Shown: positions 7,225 through 11,196 of the stretch, one piece after another
Layout of the letters: every line of letters begins with the position of its first letter
Position numbering within the stretch: position 1 is the stretch's first letter
Source of the DNA: Actinomycetes bacterium
Lineage (GTDB): Bacteria; Actinomycetota; Thermoleophilia; Gaiellales; Gaiellaceae
Direction of reading: 5' to 3'
DNA: 11,196 bases
Assembly: GCA_025350775.1 (NCBI GenBank)
Contig: JANXXF010000013.1
Coordinates: 1-11,196, forward strand
The notes under the pieces: model-generated
What the model saw: only the letters and a program-made list of their open reading frames with translations
Told to the model about the DNA's origin: nothing
Database searches by the model: none
Translations under genes and position numbers: made by a program

Positions 7225-8070
7225 CTAGCTTCCCCCTGCAGCGGCGGCCCGCTGCTTCTGCTCGTAGTTGGCAATGTTCTCCTCGACGGTACGGCGCGGG
7301 TCGTCGGGGAAGTGGTTGACGAGCAGCGACGGCACCCAGCCGAAGAGCACCGCGCCCGTGTGGCTGTAGAAGGGCCCGTGCGTGATGAACGGCGGCCGCC
7401 AGAGGTACGAGCCGGGGCGCATAGTGCCGGAGTTGCCAAGCCAGATGTCGCCCTCGATCAGGTACAGCTCCTCGATGCAGTCGTGGTACTCGAGCAGCGG
7501 GTAGTCCCAGCGCGGCGGGTTCGCGCAGATCCACGTCATCTCGTTCGTCTCGGGAACGTGGCGCAGCAGCTTGAGGATGATCCCGGGCGGCGGGCCGGGA
7601 ATGTGCGAGCCCTGCCACGGCATCAGCTCGGAGTCGAGCTGGATGCGGTCGGCAGTGCCGTGCGGGCCCGGGGCCGGCACGAAGTCGGGACGGGCGCGGC
7701 AGAGGAAGAGGATCTTTGCGCCCTGGTCGCAGGTGAGCGCCTCGGTAGCACCGCCGGCCGGGTTGAACTCGTAGTAGCCAACACCGCGCAGAGTGCCGGC
7801 GACGCGCACCGCGCCCTCCAGCACGAGCCACTCGACCTGCGTGGCGTAGTGGCCGGCGGGGCGCCGGTAGCCGGCCGGGAGCAGCAGCTCGCCGGTGAGC
7901 GCGCCGGTCTGCTCGCTGATCGACAGCACCTTCAGCTCGGCGCCGACCGGCCAGCCCTGCGCCGGCAGCGCCTGCGCGGCGATCTCCGGGGAGTGGACGA
8001 GCTCGATCCAGCCGCGGTCGTCCAGTGCGATCTGCTCGGGGGTCGGCGCAAGCCGAGGACGGTCAGTCAT
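7225..8070 (-). CDS. Two-domain cupin-fold protein A
   Basis: This 281-residue protein has two cupin halves. The N-terminal one contains LLLPAGYRRPAGHYATQVEW (62-81) and LVLEGAVRVAG, which resembles the ChrR-type cupin motif with only H74 and an acidic residue. The C-terminal one contains LLEYHDCIEELYLIEGDIWLG (192-212) and GSYLWRPPFITHGP (220-233), giving H196, E200/E201 and H231 as the probable metal site. The ATG at 8070 overlaps the TGA of the upstream LLM fragment (ATGA), so translation may be coupled; no strong ribosome site of its own is visible. The next gene, its paralogue, starts 2 nt after its TAG. The pair may form a heteromer or act in succession. Function is unknown; a metal-dependent oxygenase or hydrolase-like role would fit the redox neighbours but is inference. 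Confidence 0.82.
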   Translation of the reverse strand: MTDRPRLAPTPEQIALDDRGWIELVHSPEIAAQALPAQGWPVGAELKVLSISEQTGALTGELLLPAGYRRPAGHYATQVEWLVLEGAVRVAGTLRGVGYYEFNPAGGATEALTCDQGAKILFLCRARPDFVPAPGPHGTADRIQLDSELMPWQGSHIPGPPPGIILKLLRHVPETNEMTWICANPPRWDYPLLEYHDCIEELYLIEGDIWLGNSGTMRPGSYLWRPPFITHGPFYSHTGAVLFGWVPSLLVNHFPDDPRRTVEENIANYEQKQRAAAAGGS

Positions 8071-8447
8071 GCGGCGATGTTCTCACTTCGGCGTGGCACG
8101 GTGCAAACGGGGGGTGGCGCCGGGAGCGGCGCCCGGGCGGCGCGGGGCATCGTGCCCAGGCCGAGGCCGAAGCGGCCGCCCGTGAGCGTCGCCGCCGGCG
8201 TCGTCGTCGCCGTCGTCGTCACGGCGAGCGCTGTCAACACCGGCGTGCGCGTCCAGGTGACGATCGACGTGTGGATCTGCGCGCTGCGGGTCGTCGCGCC
8301 CAGCGCCCCGACCATCGTGAAGCCCTCGGTCATGTTGTCGCCGACCGTGAGCTTGCTGAAACCGGCGTCCTCCGCCGCCCGCGCGATCTCGACCGCCTCG
8401 GCAAACGGCATCCGGGCAAGTTGGAGCCCTACGGCGAGTCCGTGCAT
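8067..8447 (-). pseudogene. Truncated luciferase-like (LLM class) flavin-dependent oxidoreductase
   Basis: From ATG 8447, with GGGAGGG 8 nt upstream, 126 codons run to a TGA at 8067-8069. Residues 1-102 clearly resemble the N-terminal third of LLM-class FMN- or F420-dependent oxidoreductases: MPFAEAVEIARAAEDAGFSK (13-32), VGDN, SIVTWTRTPVLTALA (61-75) and TGGRFGLGLGT (89-99). Full members have about 300-340 residues; the rest of the TIM barrel is absent and no frame nearby supplies it. After residue 102 the tail is Ala/Pro/Arg-rich and unlike the family. Between ALA and the TGGRF motif a Thr-rich insert (VTTTATTTP, 76-84), coded by a trinucleotide repeat, replaces the usual helix. It is most likely a decayed gene whose start and reading frame survive into the ATGA overlap with the cupin gene. 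A short expressed protein is possible but unlikely to be a working enzyme. Confidence 0.72.
8200..8220. repeat. GTC trinucleotide microsatellite, (GTC)3 GCC (GTC)3
   Basis: Seven trinucleotide units with one variant lie inside the LLM fragment and encode its Thr-rich insert on the minus strand. Slippage at such a tract changes length by whole codons, which explains an in-frame insert. Confidence 0.85.
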
Positions 8448-8486
8448 GGCGCCACCCTCCCGCGGGCGCCGGCGCGGGTCAAGTCG

Positions 8487-8492
8487 TAGGAT
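8487..8492 (+). promoter_or_regulatory. Possible -10 box (TAGGAT) or Shine-Dalgarno (AGGA) for the double hydrolase
   Basis: TAGGAT ends 6 nt before ATG 8499 in the 51-nt gap between the divergent genes. The same hexamer sits 7 nt before ilvD. It may be a leaderless-type -10 box, or AGGA (8488-8491) may be a ribosome site with 7-nt spacing. The promoter of the minus-strand operon must lie in or near this gap (or inside the hydrolase gene); I could not identify it. Confidence 0.35.
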
Positions 8493-8498
8493 CGCGGC

Positions 8499-10178
8499 AT
8501 GCCCGCTTTCGAGCGCCGCTTCGTGACCGTCGGCAGCCGCCAGGTGCACTACCGGCGCGGCGGCAGCGGCCCGGCCGCCGTGCTGCTGCACGCCTCGCCG
8601 CTCTCCTCCGCGTCGCTGCTGCCGCTGGCCGGCGCGCTCGCATCGCGCTTCACGGTGATCGCGCTCGACACGCCGGGCTACGGGCTCTCCGACCCGCTGC
8701 CCGTCGCCGAGCCGCGGATTGCCGACTACGCCGACGCCCTGGTCGAGACGCTCGCTGCGCTCAGCCTCGACCGCTGCGTCGTCTACGGGTTCCACACCGG
8801 CGCGGCCATCGGCCTCGACCTCGCGGCCCGTCACCCTGCCCGTGTCGCGGCAGCCGTGCTCGAAGGCGTGCTGGTGCCCACTGCGGAGGAGCGCGCCGAC
8901 CTGCTCGCCAACTACGCGCCCTGGTTCCCGCCCGCCTGGGACGGGACGCACCTGATCGCCAACTGGTCGCGCGTCCGCGACATGTTCGTCTTCTGGCCCT
9001 GGTACCGCCGTGAGGCGGCCACGCGGCTCGCCGTGGCGATGCCGCCGACGGCCGTGATCAACGACGCCGTGCTCGACCTGCTGCGCGCCGGCGAGGCCTA
9101 CCCGCTCGGCTACCGCGCAGCGTTCGCGTACGACGCGGTGCCTGCCCTCGCAGGCCTCACCGTGCCCGCCACCGTCGTCGCCGACCCGGACGACCCGCTG
9201 TCGGCCCACCTCGAGCGGCTGCCGGCCCTGCCGCCGGGCGTCGCCGCTGAGCTGCTCGGCCCTGGTCGGGACAGCCGCATCGGCGACCTGCTCGCCGCCG
9301 GTGCCGCCGGCCTCCCGGACGCCCCGCCCGCGCCGCTGGCCGCCACCCTCCCGGGGCGCGTCTCTCGCGACATCACGCCGACGCCGGCCGGCCAGTTGCT
9401 CACCCGTCGCGTCGCCGCTGCCTCCGGCCGGCCGCTGGTGCTGCTGCACGCGTCACCGGGCTCGTCGCGCTCGCTGGAGCCGCTGTTGCTCGAGCTCGGT
9501 CGCACCCGCCCGGTCATCGCCTTCGACACGGTCGGCAACGGCGAGTCCGACAAGCCGCCGTGGACGACGCCGACCGCCGCCGACTACGCCGACACGATCG
9601 TCGCGGCGCTCGATGCGCGCGGCCTCGACCGGGTCGACCTCTACGGCACCCACACGGGCGCGATGCTCGCCATCGAGACGGCAGTGCGCCACCCCGACCG
9701 CATCCACCGGCTCGTCCTCGATGGCGTCGTCAGCTTCGACGACGAGGAGCGCGACGAGATCCTCGCCCATTATCTCGAGCCCCTCGAGCCCGTCTGGGAC
9801 GGCGGCCACCTGCTGCGCAGCTGGAGCGTCCGCCGCGACTCGAAGCTGTGGTGGCCGTGGTATCGGCGCACGCCCGACCGCCACCGGCCTGCGCCGCCGC
9901 CGTCGGTTGACGCTCTCCACCGCGACGTCGTCGAGGTGCTGAAGAGCGGCGAGACGTACGCGCTCGCCTACCGCGTCGCGCTGGGCTACCCCACGCGTGA
10001 CCGGCTGCTGCACGTCGCCGCGCGCACGCTCATCTGCGCAACGGAGCACGACGTGCTCGGGGCGTACTCGGAGGAGGCGGCGCGCCTGGCACCGGACGCG
10101 GTCGCGCGCGTCGTGCCCGCCGATCCGGCAGGGCTGGCCGAGGAGGTCGCCTGCTTTCTCGACACCGGCGGCTACTGA
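8499..10178 (+). CDS. Tandem alpha/beta-hydrolase-fold protein with His at the nucleophile position
   Basis: This 559-residue protein consists of two alpha/beta-hydrolase domains fused head to tail, about 1-270 and 290-559. Parallel motifs prove internal duplication: LLHASP (29-34 and 315-320, oxyanion-hole region), LDTPGYGLSDP versus FDTVGNGESDK, ADYAD (75-79 and 361-365), and FWPWYRR versus WWPWYRR (165-171 and 451-457). The nucleophile elbow, normally GxSxG, reads GFHTG (97-101) and GTHTG (383-387), so H99 and H385 replace the catalytic Ser in both halves. An acidic residue sits after the strand where the triad acid is expected (D229-D232; D518), but no C-terminal catalytic His is evident in either half. 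No signal peptide is seen, so it is probably cytoplasmic. It is divergent from the LLM-cupin-SDR operon. It may be a non-hydrolytic member or use another chemistry; the substrate is unknown. Confidence 0.88.
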   Translation: MPAFERRFVTVGSRQVHYRRGGSGPAAVLLHASPLSSASLLPLAGALASRFTVIALDTPGYGLSDPLPVAEPRIADYADALVETLAALSLDRCVVYGFHTGAAIGLDLAARHPARVAAAVLEGVLVPTAEERADLLANYAPWFPPAWDGTHLIANWSRVRDMFVFWPWYRREAATRLAVAMPPTAVINDAVLDLLRAGEAYPLGYRAAFAYDAVPALAGLTVPATVVADPDDPLSAHLERLPALPPGVAAELLGPGRDSRIGDLLAAGAAGLPDAPPAPLAATLPGRVSRDITPTPAGQLLTRRVAAASGRPLVLLHASPGSSRSLEPLLLELGRTRPVIAFDTVGNGESDKPPWTTPTAADYADTIVAALDARGLDRVDLYGTHTGAMLAIETAVRHPDRIHRLVLDGVVSFDDEERDEILAHYLEPLEPVWDGGHLLRSWSVRRDSKLWWPWYRRTPDRHRPAPPPSVDALHRDVVEVLKSGETYALAYRVALGYPTRDRLLHVAARTLICATEHDVLGAYSEEAARLAPDAVARVVPADPAGLAEEVACFLDTGGY

Positions 10179-10213
10179 TCGCGAAAGCGATATCGCCAGC
10201 CGCCGTGACGGCG
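10178..10213 (+). terminator. Small hairpins after the double-hydrolase gene
   Basis: atcgc-GAAA-gcgat (10178-10191) is a 5-bp stem with a GNRA tetraloop that begins on the last base of the stop codon. cgccg-TGA-cggcg (10201-10213) follows. Both are short and lack a U-run, and the second overlaps the proposed -35 box of the next gene. Termination here is only a possibility. Confidence 0.3.
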
Positions 10214-10233
10214 TACGGCGAGTGGTCTAGACT
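10205..10233 (+). promoter_or_regulatory. Candidate promoter GTGACG-17-TAGACT for the binding-protein gene
   Basis: GTGACG (10205-10210) matches the TTGACA -35 box at four of six positions. It is separated by exactly 17 nt from TAGACT (10228-10233), which fits TANNNT. A start near 10240 gives a leader of about 40 nt with a small ccacc/ggtgg hairpin (10241-10245/10252-10256) and the strong AAGGAGG site (10265-10271). Confidence 0.55.
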
Positions 10234-10278
10234 CGGATTTCCACCATCCCAGGTGGGGGCGAACAAGGAGGATTTAGA

Positions 10279-11196
10279 GTGCGTACTTATGTGCGGCAAA
10301 GCTGGTTCGCCGCGCTGGCGGTAGGCGTTCTCGCGGCTGCGCTCGTCGCAGCGGCCGGGACTGCCACTGCGGCGTCCGGCAAGGCCACCGCTGCCAAGAC
10401 CTTCGTCAAGGTCGTCGCGGGCCTCCCGACCTCCGTCGATCCGACGAACTACCAGAACCGTCCGAGCTCGGACAACCTGCCGACGTTCACGAGCCCGCTC
10501 GTGCGTGGCAAGGGCCTGCCCCAGGGTGCCAAGGCGCTCCCCGGCTCGTACGCGGTCGACCCGTTCGTGGCCACCTCGTGGACGCGCGACGCCAGCGGCA
10601 GCTGGACGTTCAAGCTCCGTGAGAACGTCAAGAGCCCGGCCGGCAACACAATGACGGCCGACGACGTGAAGTGGAGCTACGACCGGGCGAACGCGCTCGA
10701 CGGCGTCTCCCGCTTCCTCTTCTCGGTCGGCAACCTCGACACCAAGAACCTCGTCACAGTGATCGACCCGCTCACCGTCCGGCTCAACGTCACGCGCCCG
10801 GGCCCGATGACGCTCGCTGCGACGCTCTGGTACAGCCTGACGATCTACGACTCGGCCGAGGCCAAGAAGCACGCCACCGCCACCGACCCGTGGGCCAAGG
10901 ACTGGATGGCGACGAACTCGGCGACGTTCGGGCCGTACTACGTCGACTCGTTCACGCCCGGCCAGAGCCTGCAGCTGAAGAAGAACCCGAACTTCTGGAA
11001 CGCCAGCAAGATGTACTTCGACACCGTCGTGATCCGGGCGATCCCGGATTCGGCGACGCGGCTCCAGCTGATGCTCAGCGGCGAGGCCGACAACACGTAC
11101 TACCTCGACGGCAGCCACTTCAAGGCCGCGGTCGACGAGAACGGCAAGAAGCTCCTCGCCTACCCCGATCTCGACTCGGCGATGGACATGATGCTG
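10279..11196 (+). CDS. Extracellular solute-binding protein family 5 (Dpp/Opp-type), 3' end outside window
   Basis: 306 codons are open from GTG 10279 to the window edge. The start is supported by AAGGAGG (10265-10271) 7 nt upstream. Residues 1-32 form a Sec-type signal peptide: basic start, hydrophobic stretch about 9-26, and an Ala-x-Ala site near 29-31. No lipobox Cys is present. The mature part matches the SBP_bac_5 family: SWTFKLRENVKSP (108-120) running into MTADDVKWSYDRA (125-137), and FGPYYVDSFTPGQSLQLKK (217-235) with NPNFW (236-240). Family members bind peptides, nickel, opines or other small solutes for an ABC importer whose permeases and ATPases normally follow; they would be beyond the window. 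A full protein has roughly 500-600 residues, so about half is seen. The ligand is not predictable, though it may feed the enzymes encoded at 5606-10178. Confidence 0.92.
   Translation, partial: MRTYVRQSWFAALAVGVLAAALVAAAGTATAASGKATAAKTFVKVVAGLPTSVDPTNYQNRPSSDNLPTFTSPLVRGKGLPQGAKALPGSYAVDPFVATSWTRDASGSWTFKLRENVKSPAGNTMTADDVKWSYDRANALDGVSRFLFSVGNLDTKNLVTVIDPLTVRLNVTRPGPMTLAATLWYSLTIYDSAEAKKHATATDPWAKDWMATNSATFGPYYVDSFTPGQSLQLKKNPNFWNASKMYFDTVVIRAIPDSATRLQLMLSGEADNTYYLDGSHFKAAVDENGKKLLAYPDLDSAMDMML

Noticed and set aside
7223..7831. Upstream extension of cupin B frame to 459 residues
   Set aside because: The extra residues are shadow coding of cupin A; ATG 7222 has a ribosome site and sits 2 nt after the cupin A stop.
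8448..9449. Upstream extension of the LLM-fragment frame to 460 residues
   Set aside because: The extension is antisense to the double-hydrolase gene and has no family similarity; ATG 8447 with GGGAGGG is the natural start.

Overview
The window is very GC-rich, tightly packed bacterial DNA with strong G/C preference at third codon positions. It uses GTG as well as ATG starts. The gene content (thrB-type homoserine kinase, zinc-ribbon threonine synthase, signal-peptide-bearing family 5 binding protein, luciferase-like oxidoreductase fragment) suggests a high-GC actinobacterium, possibly Thermoleophilia. That placement is inference from gene style, not from a marker gene.

Positions 1-5564 (+ strand) form an amino-acid biosynthesis block: the 3' end of homoserine kinase (thrB), dihydroxy-acid dehydratase (ilvD), threonine synthase (thrC), 3-isopropylmalate dehydrogenase (leuB) and prephenate dehydratase (pheA). 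Two RNA-level controls stand out. A SAM-I-clan riboswitch aptamer lies at 2153-2247, directly before the thrC ribosome binding site. It would tie threonine synthesis to S-adenosylmethionine, the product of the competing branch from homoserine. Between leuB and pheA, a 21-codon reading frame at 4583-4648 carries four Phe codons and overlaps a set of mutually exclusive hairpins (4599-4682). This is the layout of a phenylalanine-dependent attenuator, and it appears to have its own promoter and a start codon without a Shine-Dalgarno.

Positions 5606-8447 (- strand) hold a compact operon read right to left: a truncated luciferase-like (LLM) flavin oxidoreductase fragment, two paralogous two-cupin proteins, and an NAD(P)-dependent short-chain dehydrogenase. 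Junctions are an ATGA overlap, a 2-nt gap and a 27-nt gap. It converges with pheA at a GC-rich hairpin (5572-5607) that could end transcription in both directions.

Positions 8499-11196 (+ strand) begin divergently from that operon. They encode a 559-residue protein made of two fused alpha/beta-hydrolase domains, both with His where the nucleophile Ser normally sits (GxHTG). After a promoter-bearing gap comes the first 306 codons of a family 5 (Dpp/Opp-type) ABC transporter binding protein, cut by the window edge. The right half looks like an accessory module for uptake and conversion of some organic compound; the substrate cannot be deduced.

No tRNA, rRNA, CRISPR array, insertion sequence or phage gene was seen.
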